Positions 1-5,152 of a DNA stretch of 9,170 nt are shown in pieces; position 1 is the stretch's first letter, and the number at the start of each line of letters is the position of its first letter. A model generated the notes under the pieces. It was given only the letters and a program-made list of their open reading frames with translations. It had not been told where the DNA came from and did not search any database. Source of the DNA: Candidatus Woesearchaeota archaeon CG07_land_8_20_14_0_80_44_23 (GTDB taxonomy: Archaea; Nanobdellota; Nanobdellia; Woesearchaeales; 0-14-0-80-44-23); contig PEXD01000060.1 in assembly GCA_002779235.1 (NCBI GenBank), positions 1-9,170 of the forward strand. Reading direction: 5' to 3'. The position numbers and the translations under genes are program-made.

Positions 1-15
1 CAAAGATTTTCAGTG

Positions 16-67
16 CAAGAAATGCAAAGCATTTCTTTGTACAAGAAATTCCTTTGGAATTTCTTTG
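16..67. repeat. Tandem pair of short hairpins, copy A
   Basis: Two perfect inverted repeats stand side by side. The first pairs AAGAAATGC (17-25) with GCATTTCTT (29-37) around an AAA loop. The second pairs AAGAAATTCC (43-52) with GGAATTTCTT (56-65) around a TTT loop. Both are framed by CAAG on the left and CTTTG on the right. A near-identical pair occurs at 6234-6311 before argS, so this is a repeated element and not a chance palindrome. It ends 33 bp before the PAC2 start. It could be a terminator array for a gene left of the window, a protein-binding site or a mobile hairpin. The start of another arm may lie at 1-10 but is cut by the window edge. Confidence 0.7.
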
Positions 68-100
68 TAATGAGTTTTAGCGCCTTTTTTGTATTACAAA

Positions 101-796
101 ATGCTGACTCTGACAAAAAAGCCAAAAAACCCTATTGTCATAACCGCCTTCCCGGGATTAGGGCTTGTCGGGACAATAGCAGTAGAATTTCTCATTGAGC
201 ACCTGAAGACAGAAAAAATAGGTAAAATTTCCTTAAAAGATGATGTCCCTGTTGTAGCAATACATGACGGAAAGCTTGTGGAGCCGATTTCTGTGCATTA
301 CAGCAAGGAATACAACATAGTGCTTGTCAGGAGCGTCAACAAGATAACAAAAAATTTTTCAGAGATATCTTCTGATTTCAAGAAGATGGAAAAAGAGCTC
401 TCGCCGAAGGAGTTCGTGAGCCTGGACGGGGTGAACTCGCCCACAGGCAGCTCTGAGATATTCTTCTTCTGCAAGGAGCAGGCGAAGGAGAAGGAATATG
501 AGGTGCTGGGGCTTAAGCCGCTGAAGGAGGGCATAATAATAGGCGCGACAGCAGTGCTCCTTTCGGAGCTGAAAAGTGTGAGCTGCCTCTTCGCAGAGAC
601 CCAGTCGGAGCTTCCTGACAGCAAAACCTCGGCGGAGCTGATAAAGCTTCTCGACAGGAAATTCAGCCTTAAGGTGGACTACACCCCGCTTTACGAGACA
701 GCCAAGAAATTCGAGGCAAAGCTGAAGCAGGTGATGGAGAAGAGCAAGGCAATAGAGGACGAGCAGGAGAAAAAGAAGCTCAACTACGTCGGCTGA
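101..796 (+). CDS. PAC2 family protein (proteasome assembly chaperone-like)
   Basis: This 231-residue protein resembles the archaeal PAC2 family (related to PbaA/PbaB and eukaryotic PAC2), which helps assemble 20S proteasome alpha subunits or acts as a related scaffold. Seen: the N-terminal beta strand and glycine turn PIVITAFPGLGLVGT (residues 11-25), alternating strands and helices through the middle, the ETQSELPDSKTSAELIKLL segment typical of the family's C-terminal half, then a charged helix ending in NYVG. The tail recalls the HbYX motif of proteasome activators, but Tyr is third and not second from the end. The ATG at 101 is preferred; an in-frame TTG at 89 would add four residues. No clear Shine-Dalgarno or TATA box precedes it. 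In many archaea a PAC2 gene closes the L44e-S27e-aIF2alpha-Nop10 cluster; here it sits upstream of L44e. Family fairly sure, precise partner inferred. Confidence 0.85.
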   Translation: MLTLTKKPKNPIVITAFPGLGLVGTIAVEFLIEHLKTEKIGKISLKDDVPVVAIHDGKLVEPISVHYSKEYNIVLVRSVNKITKNFSEISSDFKKMEKELSPKEFVSLDGVNSPTGSSEIFFFCKEQAKEKEYEVLGLKPLKEGIIIGATAVLLSELKSVSCLFAETQSELPDSKTSAELIKLLDRKFSLKVDYTPLYETAKKFEAKLKQVMEKSKAIEDEQEKKKLNYVG

Positions 797-840
797 TTAT
801 TTATTTAAAATTTAGCGCCCATAAAATCTTATAGAAAAGT

Positions 841-850
841 TTTTAAATAA
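841..850 (+). promoter_or_regulatory. TATA box of L44e
   Basis: TTTTAAATAA is centred about 25 bp before the ATG at 871, so transcription should begin at or next to the start codon. No Shine-Dalgarno lies between them, consistent with a leaderless mRNA. Confidence 0.65.
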
Positions 851-870
851 CCCTCAAACCCTTTTGCTTT

Positions 871-1179
871 ATGAAAATCCCGAAGACAATCAACAGGTAT
901 TGCCGCTTCTGCAAGAAGCATACGCCTCACAAGGTTATGCAGTCAAAGAAGAAGCAGCCCAGCTCCCTAACTTACGGCTCTAAGTACAGGGCCAAGAAGA
1001 GAGGGCGGGCAAGAGGGCAGGGGGGCCACGGAAGATATTCCAAGCCGGCCATCACTTCATGGAGCATGGCTGGAAAGAAGCAGTCCAAGAAGACAGACCT
1101 GAGATACCAGTGCACTGTCTGCAAGAAGAGCTCTGTGCAGCGCGTCGGAAAAAGGTCCAAGAAAGTTGAGCTCATATAA
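871..1179 (+). CDS. rpl44e: 50S ribosomal protein L44e
   Basis: Ribosomal protein L44e (eL42) of the large subunit, which lies near the E site. Seen: start MKIPKTINRYCRFCKKHTPH, a zinc-ribbon built from C11xxC14 and C81xxC84, and the very basic middle with the family signature GQGGHGRYSKP (residues 49-59). At 102 residues it is slightly longer than the roughly 90-95 usual in archaea; extra residues appear in the Lys/Ser-rich stretch before the second CxxC. The ATG follows a TATA box at leaderless spacing. The usual next genes (S27e, aIF2alpha, Nop10) are absent here: the next coding region is S15, 201 bp later. Confidence 0.96.
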   Translation: MKIPKTINRYCRFCKKHTPHKVMQSKKKQPSSLTYGSKYRAKKRGRARGQGGHGRYSKPAITSWSMAGKKQSKKTDLRYQCTVCKKSSVQRVGKRSKKVELI

Positions 1180-1182
1180 GCT

Positions 1183-1206
1183 CCTTTTTCTAATTGATTC
1201 TTTTTC
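1183..1206 (+). terminator. Oligo-T tracts after L44e
   Basis: Two runs of five T (1184-1188 and 1201-1205 region) follow the L44e stop, the second in the loop of a weak TGATT/AATCA hairpin. Oligo-T tracts are the usual archaeal intrinsic termination signal. Strength is a guess. Confidence 0.45.
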
Positions 1207-1235
1207 AATCATTTCTAATTAATCCAAAACCTAAA

Positions 1236-1245
1236 AATTTATAAA
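1236..1245 (+). promoter_or_regulatory. TATA box before the S15 leader
   Basis: TTTATAAA at 1238-1245, preceded by an A-rich stretch that could act as BRE, is a near-ideal archaeal TATA box. At the usual 22-27 bp, transcription would start near 1263-1268. That gives S15 a 5' leader of about 115 nt, long compared with the leaderless L44e. Confidence 0.65.
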
Positions 1246-1264
1246 GAAGCTGCAAATCTCCAGC

Positions 1265-1340
1265 AGTATCGATAGGCAGACCGGCGACGCTTGTCTGCGC
1301 TGGAGAACTTCATTCTCCGACATTAACATCGATAAATGGC
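1265..1340 (+). promoter_or_regulatory. Structured S15 leader, putative three-way junction
   Basis: Three mutually compatible helices can be drawn. P1 pairs TATCGAT (1267-1273) with ATCGATA (1328-1334). P2 pairs GCAGAC (1276-1281) with GTCTGC (1293-1298) around an 11-nt loop. P3 pairs GGAGAA (1302-1307) with TTCTCC (1313-1318) around CTTCA. Together they form a three-way junction whose first helix begins where the TATA box predicts the RNA start. S15 binds a three-way junction in 16S rRNA, and bacterial S15 mRNAs carry leader mimics for autoregulation; extending this to the present leader is inference. An alternative fold pairs CTCCAGC (1258-1264) with GCTGGAG (1299-1305). Alternatively the element could be an independent small RNA. 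Confidence 0.45.
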
Positions 1341-1380
1341 CGTGATTAAACTGCATGGCTGAATGAGAGGAAAAAAGAAA

Positions 1381-1836
1381 ATGGCAAGAATGCATTCCAG
1401 GAGAAAGGGAAAAGCGGGAAGCAACAAGCCGGCGAAGGTTGTGAAGAAGAGCTGGACAATATACGACGCCAATGAGACAGAAATTTTAGTTGCAAAGCTG
1501 GCAAAGGAGGGCAACTCGGCCTCGGCAATAGGAATGATACTAAGGGATTCCTACGGCATTCCGAGCGTGAAGGCCTCATGCGGCGAGAGCGTTTCTGCTA
1601 TACTGGCAAAGAAGAAAATGCTCCCAAAGCTTCCGGAAGACCTTACTGGGCTCCTGAGGAGAGTTGTTGAGATAAGGAAGCACATGAAAAGTAACAGGAA
1701 GGACCAGACGGCAAAGCACGGGCTGGTTCTCACAGAGTCAAAAATAAGACGGATTGTAAAGTATTACAAGAACACGGGCAGGCTCCCGCTGGACTGGAAG
1801 TATGAGCCGGAAAAGATAAGGCTTTACCTCGAGTGA
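1381..1836 (+). CDS. rps15: 30S ribosomal protein S15
   Basis: Small-subunit protein S15 (uS15), which binds 16S rRNA in the central domain early in assembly. At 151 residues it has the archaeal/eukaryotic length, with the N-terminal extension beginning MARMHSRRKGKAGSNKP that bacteria lack. The conserved core includes LRDSYGIPSVK (residues 54-64), the helix around LLRRVVEIRKHM (91-102) and the TESKIRRIVKYYKNTGRLPLDWKY region near the C-terminus. The ATG at 1381 matches the family N-terminus; an in-frame ATG at 1363 would add six basic residues and would overlap the likely ribosome-binding GAGAGGAA, so it is rejected. The RecJ-like gene directly downstream is the usual neighbour in archaea. 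The long structured leader suggests possible autoregulation. Confidence 0.97.
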   Translation: MARMHSRRKGKAGSNKPAKVVKKSWTIYDANETEILVAKLAKEGNSASAIGMILRDSYGIPSVKASCGESVSAILAKKKMLPKLPEDLTGLLRRVVEIRKHMKSNRKDQTAKHGLVLTESKIRRIVKYYKNTGRLPLDWKYEPEKIRLYLE

Positions 1837-1843
1837 ACACAAT

Positions 1844-1860
1844 CTTTTTATTTTTTATTT
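1844..1860 (+). terminator. Oligo-T terminator after S15
   Basis: A T-rich run (five T, then six T, then three T, broken by single A) begins 7 bp after the S15 stop. This matches archaeal oligo-T termination. It overlaps the AT-rich promoter of the next gene. Confidence 0.5.
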
Positions 1861-1870
1861 AATTATTAAT
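1855..1870 (+). promoter_or_regulatory. Probable TATA region of the RecJ-like gene
   Basis: TATTTAATTATTAATT offers overlapping TATA-like boxes 25-35 bp before the GTG at 1891, which would give a nearly leaderless or very short-leader mRNA. Confidence 0.4.
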
Positions 1871-1890
1871 TAACTGCAAATGAGCATCAG

Positions 1891-3339
1891 GTGCATAAGT
1901 TGGAAGGCAGTGGAAAAAATTTTGAAGATTTTCTTTCAAGCATGAAGGAGCCCGCTGAGGAGCTCAGAAAGGTTCCCGCATGCGAGACAATAAGGCTCAT
2001 CTCGCATCTTGACTCAGATGGAATAAGCGCCGCAGCGATAATGATAAGGGCGCTGAACAGGATGAACAGGAAATATGCCCTCTCAATCCTGCAACAGCTT
2101 GACGACAAGCAGCTTATCTCGCTTTCAAAGGAGCAGTACAAGACGCTGATATTCACTGACATCGGCTCAGGGCAGCTCTCGGGAATACAAAAGCGCCTGC
2201 CCGGCAGGAAAATATTCATACTCGACCACCACGAGATAGACAGGGCAGCATCCAATGAGGACAGCAGCATATTCCACATAAATCCCCACAAGTTTGGCAT
2301 AGAGGGCTCAACAGAGATATCAGGAGCAGGGGTGGTCTTCTTTTTTGCAAGGGAGCTGGACCCAAAAAATGAGGAGATGGCCCACATTGCGCTCATCGGG
2401 GCAATAGGAGACGTCCAGGAAGAGCACGGCTTCTCGGAGATAAACAGGAAAATAATTGAAATTGCTGAGAGGAAGGGAAAGGTGAAGGCTGAAAAGGGAC
2501 TGAAGCTCTTCGGCGCCCAGACAAAGCCAATACACAAGCTGCTCGAGCAGAGCTCTGATTTCTTCATACCCGGAGTGACCGGCTCAGAGAGCGGCGCGAT
2601 ACAGTTCATGCAGAACCTGGGAATAAGCCCAAGGGCTGCTGACGGGGGCTGGAAAAAACTCTCTGCATTATCAGACGAGGAGATGAAGAAGCTCGTCGCG
2701 GGAATAATAATAATGCGGGGCCAGGAAAAGAAGCCGGAAGAGATAATCGGAGCGGTCTACACGCTGGTAAACGAGAAGCAGGACTCCCCGCTGCGGGATG
2801 CCAAGGAATTCTCAACCCTGCTGAATGCCTGCGGCAGGATGGGAAGGGCCTCATTCGGCATAGGCGCATGCCTTGGCGACTTAAGGGCAAAGCAGCAGGC
2901 GCTGAACACCCTTGCGGACTACAAGAAGGAGATAATGAAGTCGCTGAAGTGGTATGATGAGAACTCCGGCTCAAAGAATGTCATAAGGGGAAACAGCTAT
3001 CTCATAATAAATGCCGGCTCAAGCGTCCCAGCCACGATAATAGGCACAATGGCCTCGATAATCTCAAAATCAAGCGGGATTTCAGCCGGCACAATAATAA
3101 TATCCCTTGCGCAGAATTTTGACGGCAGCACAAAGGTCTCTGCGAGGGTTGCAGGAAGGGAAAAGAATGCCCTTGACATGAGGGCGATTGTGAAGAGCAT
3201 AACCAAGATTTCAGGCGGGGAGGCAGGCGGGCACAGGAATGCTGCAGGCGCAGTGATACCCACTGAAAGTGAGGATAGATTCATAGAAAGCGCCAGGGCG
3301 GTATTAGAGAAGTTGGCATTGGAAGAAAACGTGTTCTGA
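1891..3339 (+). CDS. Archaeal RecJ-like DHH phosphoesterase (GAN-type exonuclease)
   Basis: A 482-residue DHH/DHHA1 phosphoesterase of the archaeal RecJ family. Relatives such as Thermococcus GAN are 5'-3' exonucleases bound to the GINS/CMG replication complex, others act on RNA or nanoRNA. Seen: motif I SHLDSDG (D41, D43), motif II D90 in TDIGSGQ, motif III DHH at 112-114, motif IV D174 in GAIGD, all the metal ligands expected, and the DHHA1 glycine motif GGEAGGHRNAAG (442-453). The family is complete with no visible truncation. The start is uncertain: GTG at 1891, TTG at 1900 (which would have AGGTG six bases upstream as Shine-Dalgarno) or ATG at 1942. It follows S15 as in many archaea. Which activity it has cannot be read from the sequence. 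Confidence 0.9.
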   Translation: MHKLEGSGKNFEDFLSSMKEPAEELRKVPACETIRLISHLDSDGISAAAIMIRALNRMNRKYALSILQQLDDKQLISLSKEQYKTLIFTDIGSGQLSGIQKRLPGRKIFILDHHEIDRAASNEDSSIFHINPHKFGIEGSTEISGAGVVFFFARELDPKNEEMAHIALIGAIGDVQEEHGFSEINRKIIEIAERKGKVKAEKGLKLFGAQTKPIHKLLEQSSDFFIPGVTGSESGAIQFMQNLGISPRAADGGWKKLSALSDEEMKKLVAGIIIMRGQEKKPEEIIGAVYTLVNEKQDSPLRDAKEFSTLLNACGRMGRASFGIGACLGDLRAKQQALNTLADYKKEIMKSLKWYDENSGSKNVIRGNSYLIINAGSSVPATIIGTMASIISKSSGISAGTIIISLAQNFDGSTKVSARVAGREKNALDMRAIVKSITKISGGEAGGHRNAAGAVIPTESEDRFIESARAVLEKLALEENVF

Positions 3340-3356
3340 ACTTATTAGTAGTTCAT

Positions 3357-3404
3357 AAAAAAAATTAAAAAAAATAAAATCTCCATTGCCTTTCGGCAAG
3401 GAGA
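3357..3404 (-). terminator. Minus-strand hairpin plus oligo-T terminator
   Basis: Read on the minus strand, TCTCC-TTGCC closes on a GAAA tetraloop with GGCAA-GGAGA (one bulged T), followed immediately by a T-rich run covering 3379 to 3357. This is a strong intrinsic-terminator layout for transcription coming from the ftsZ side. On the plus strand the loop is TTTC and no T run follows, so it is not well placed to end the RecJ transcript. Confidence 0.65.
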
Positions 3405-3535
3405 CCAAACTTGCCTTCATCTTCTTTCGTGTGGGGGTGGAAAAATGAAGGCAGAAAAACTGCACCCGAAGGTGACCATGAATAATTGATAAAGCCCCCC
3501 ATTGCCGGGGGGCGAAAGTTGATCTGCCTCTTTTT
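3380..3535 (-). ncRNA. Candidate structured RNA downstream of ftsZ
   Basis: This stretch has no convincing gene but holds four hairpins. In minus-strand order: GCCCCCC/GGGGGGC (3513-3494), CACC(TTCG)GGTG (3474-3463), TGCCTTCAT/ATGAAGGCA (3453-3412, 24-nt loop) and the TCTCCTTGCC(GAAA) terminator stem. The tetraloops UUCG closed by C-G and GAAA closed by C-G are canonical only on the minus strand, which fixes the likely orientation. The A-C-rich large loop can also pair elsewhere, so a pseudoknot is possible. It may be an independent small RNA of about 150 nt or a long processed ftsZ 3' UTR. I do not recognise it as RNase P, SRP or a known riboswitch. Confidence 0.5.
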
Positions 3536-3547
3536 TCTATTGCCTTA

Positions 3548-3574
3548 CTTCAAATAAGCCGAAGCTTTTTGAAG
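3548..3574 (-). terminator. UUCG-capped hairpin after ftsZ
   Basis: CTTCAAA (3548-3554) and AAGC (3556-3559) pair with GCTT (3564-3567) and TTTGAAG (3568-3574), 11 bp with one bulged T. On the minus strand the loop is C(UUCG)G, an especially stable tetraloop. It probably marks or protects the ftsZ mRNA 3' end. Confidence 0.5.
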
Positions 3575-3577
3575 TTC

Positions 3578-3600
3578 AAAAATCGCCGATAGCGATTTTT
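3578..3600 (-). terminator. Hairpin directly after the ftsZ stop
   Basis: A perfect 9-bp stem AAAAATCGC/GCGATTTTT with a 5-nt loop starts 1 nt after the ftsZ stop codon on the minus strand. The T run is part of the 3' arm. The layout resembles the hairpin that directly follows the stop at 6177. Confidence 0.55.
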
Positions 3601-3601
3601 C

Positions 3602-4678
3602 TTACTGTATTATCTCTATGCCCAGCTCGTCGCTAACATGGGCCGCCTTGGGCATTGAGGACCTGTTCTCTCCTTTTCCCAAGAGCCATGCTGACTTGAC
3701 TCCTGTGATGATGGTCATCACTGTCAGCTTACCCTTCATGTCTTCCTGTATCCTAGCTCCCCAGATGACGTTTGCATCGGCGTCCATGGACTCTGTCACA
3801 AGCTCTCCTATCCTGCTGACCTCTTCAAGGGTCATGTCGGGCCCGCCTGTGACGTGTATCAGCGCCCCTGTTGCTCCCTTGTAGTTGATGTCCAGAAGCG
3901 GATTTGAAAGCGCGCCGTTGACTGCCTCCTCAACCTTGTTGTTGGTGTCTGATGAGCCGACTCCGATTGCCGCAACTCCGCCGTTTGCCATTATCGCCTT
4001 GACATCTGCGTAGTCCAGGTTAACCAGGCTTGGCACTGCAATTGTCTCCACAATTCCCTTTATCATTGTCGCGACTAGCTCATTGGCGACTGCGAAGGCC
4101 TGCTGTATCGGCAGCCCTCCTGCTATCTGGACTAGCCTGTTGTTGTCTATGACTACAACTGTGTCTGAAACTGTCCTGAGCTGCTGAAGCCCGAACTCTG
4201 CCTTGTCTACCCTTACCCTTTCAATCTTGAAAGGCATTGTAACTGTGCCGATTACGATTGCATTGCCATCCTTGGCGAGCTTTGCGATGACCGGAGATGC
4301 TCCTGTCCCTGTTCCGCCTCCCATTCCTGCGCAGACAAATACCATGTCGGCATCCTTCAGGGCTTCCTTTATCTCCTGCAGGCTCTCTTTTGCTGCTTCT
4401 GCTCCCTTCTCGGGATATCCGCCGCAACCGAGTCCTCGGCTCACATCCTTTCCGATTATGAACTTCTTGTCCGCCTCGGTGATGTTAAGGTGCTGAGTGT
4501 CTGTGTTGCATGCAATTATCTCTGCTCCCCTGATTCCCTTCTGGTAAAGCCAGGAGACCATGTTGTTGCCTGCCCCGCCAACACCTATGACCTTTATGTT
4601 GGCTTGGCCCTCGAGCCCCTCGACCCGCCTGTCGTTGCTGCGACCGCTTTCCAATGCATTTTGTATGATATAATCCAT
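3602..4678 (-). CDS. ftsZ: Cell division protein FtsZ
   Basis: Tubulin-like GTPase that forms the cytokinetic ring at mid-cell. The 358-residue protein has the N-terminal nucleotide loop GVGGAGNN (residues 32-39), the tubulin signature GGGTGTG (120-126), and the T7 synergy loop NLDYADVKAIM (220-230) whose D222 and D225 drive GTP hydrolysis. The C-terminus is short and ends LGIEIIQ, like the brief conserved tail of archaeal FtsZ. The ATG at 4678 is chosen because GGGGGC lies 8 nt upstream as a ribosome-binding site and the N-terminus fits the family; an upstream in-frame ATG at 4729 would add 17 unrelated residues. Single gene transcribed against its neighbours, with its own promoter. FtsZ1 versus FtsZ2 type is not decided here. 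Confidence 0.97.
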   Translation of the reverse strand: MDYIIQNALESGRSNDRRVEGLEGQANIKVIGVGGAGNNMVSWLYQKGIRGAEIIACNTDTQHLNITEADKKFIIGKDVSRGLGCGGYPEKGAEAAKESLQEIKEALKDADMVFVCAGMGGGTGTGASPVIAKLAKDGNAIVIGTVTMPFKIERVRVDKAEFGLQQLRTVSDTVVVIDNNRLVQIAGGLPIQQAFAVANELVATMIKGIVETIAVPSLVNLDYADVKAIMANGGVAAIGVGSSDTNNKVEEAVNGALSNPLLDINYKGATGALIHVTGGPDMTLEEVSRIGELVTESMDADANVIWGARIQEDMKGKLTVMTIITGVKSAWLLGKGENRSSMPKAAHVSDELGIEIIQ

Positions 4679-4686
4679 CTTTTTTT

Positions 4687-4692
4687 GCCCCC
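4687..4692 (-). promoter_or_regulatory. ftsZ ribosome-binding site
   Basis: GGGGGC on the minus strand sits 8 nt before ATG 4678, inside an A-rich leader. It can pair with the pyrimidine-rich 16S rRNA 3' end and decides the start against the ATG at 4729. Confidence 0.6.
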
Positions 4693-4729
4693 TTTTTTTT
4701 ATGGTTTGTAACAAAAAAATCCCACACAT

Positions 4730-4737
4730 CTTATATG
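4730..4737 (-). promoter_or_regulatory. Probable ftsZ TATA box
   Basis: CATATAAG on the minus strand would start transcription near 4708 and give a 30-nt leader containing the GGGGGC ribosome-binding site. A second TATA-like GATATAAATA lies further upstream near 4767-4776, so the assignment is tentative. Confidence 0.45.
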
Positions 4738-4766
4738 CTGGAAAAAATATAATACAAAACCATAAT

Positions 4767-4775
4767 ATTTATATC
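4767..4775 (+). promoter_or_regulatory. TATA box of the candidate small RNA
   Basis: ATTTATATC on the plus strand would place a transcription start near 4793-4798. It is divergent from ftsZ and could also act in the other direction. Confidence 0.4.
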
Positions 4776-4794
4776 CTAGTATGGTTTTTTATCC

Positions 4795-4917
4795 TTTTGA
4801 AAAAGATGCCTGCGCCAACAGGTGTTTTTGGAAGGGTTCAACTACCCCGACGCCAAATTCGAGAATAATTGCTTCAAACAAGGTTTCGCCAAAAACCTTT
4901 GTTTGATCTTTTTTTAA
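4795..4917 (+). ncRNA. Candidate small RNA between ftsZ and dph5
   Basis: About 120 bp, more GC-rich than its surroundings, lies between a plus-strand TATA box and a hairpin with a seven-T tail. Inside, GGTGT (4821-4825) can pair with ACGCC (4849-4853), enclosing GGGT/ACCC (4834-4837 and 4844-4847), and CCTG/CAGG forms a small hairpin just before. A 20-codon frame from ATG 4806 to TAA 4866 exists but uses CGA/CGC arginine codons rare in the neighbouring genes. The minus strand is open for about 55 codons without an ATG start, so a decayed gene or mobile-element remnant is an alternative. Confidence 0.4.
4874..4915 (+). terminator. Hairpin with seven-T tail
   Basis: TCAAACAA-GGTTT (4874-4886) pairs with AAACC-TTGTTTGA (4893-4906), with one bulged T and a 6-nt loop, followed 2 nt later by seven T (4909-4915). 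It resembles a classic intrinsic terminator on the plus strand and defines the 3' end of the candidate small RNA. Confidence 0.6.
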
Positions 4918-4920
4918 AAT

Positions 4921-5108
4921 AAAATTTTTAATTCTCCGAGAGTTGCTAAGTATTTAAACATTTCCGACTTGTGATATATATTTTCAGAAATCTATATTCA
5001 TATAGTATATCGCTATATTGATTCCCTAAACACAGCAAAGCAGGATTTAGTATACATTTAGCCACCTTGAAAGAGTTATGCGAACATCTTGATATACGGA
5101 TTTAAACA
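4921..5108. other. AT-rich intergenic stretch, no gene seen
   Basis: No convincing open frame or known RNA is visible. TATTTAAA near 4951-4958 is TATA-like on the plus strand, and ATATAG/CTATAT (about 5000-5018) is a small inverted repeat. It may hold an upstream promoter or leader for dph5. Confidence 0.3.
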
Positions 5109-5118
5109 ATATTTAAAT
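5109..5118 (+). promoter_or_regulatory. TATA box of the dph5 operon
   Basis: ATATTTAAAT is centred about 39 bp before ATG 5153 and would give a leader of roughly 14 nt that includes GCTGGG, a weak ribosome-binding site. Confidence 0.55.
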
Positions 5119-5152
5119 AACAATCCACTGATTCTGAAATGCTGGGAAAAAA

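Noticed and set aside
1..10. Possible arm of a third hairpin at the left edge
   Set aside because: Only one side is in the window, so pairing cannot be shown.
1302..1318. GGAGA-(7-nt loop)-TCTCC resembling a tRNA arm
   Set aside because: The loop ACTTCAT lacks the T-loop TTCRA and the U33 of an anticodon loop, and no acceptor or D arm surrounds it.
1342..1362. GTGATTA followed by CTGA, resembling C and D boxes of a guide RNA
   Set aside because: The C box deviates from RTGATGA, only about 11 bases separate the boxes, and no second C'/D' pair is present.
1363..1380. Upstream ATG extending S15 by six residues
   Set aside because: Archaeal S15 starts MARMH or similar, and the extension would use up the purine-rich ribosome-binding stretch.
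2606..2974. 122-codon minus-strand frame inside the RecJ-like gene
   Set aside because: It is a shadow of a GC-richer codon pattern in the real gene; low-complexity Ser/Pro/Arg composition and no start signal.
3445..3489. A 14-codon plus-strand frame with GGGGGTGG five bases upstream of ATG
   Set aside because: The start and the Shine-Dalgarno-like bases lie in the predicted 3412-3453 hairpin and its loop, the tetraloops favour the minus strand, and the peptide is very short with no support.
4203..4496. 97-codon plus-strand frame inside ftsZ
   Set aside because: Antisense shadow of a clearly coding, fully conserved FtsZ frame.
4832..4847. GGGTTCAACTACCC resembling a tRNA T arm
   Set aside because: The loop is one base too long for TTCAANN followed by C61, and there is no upstream tRNA body or acceptor stem.
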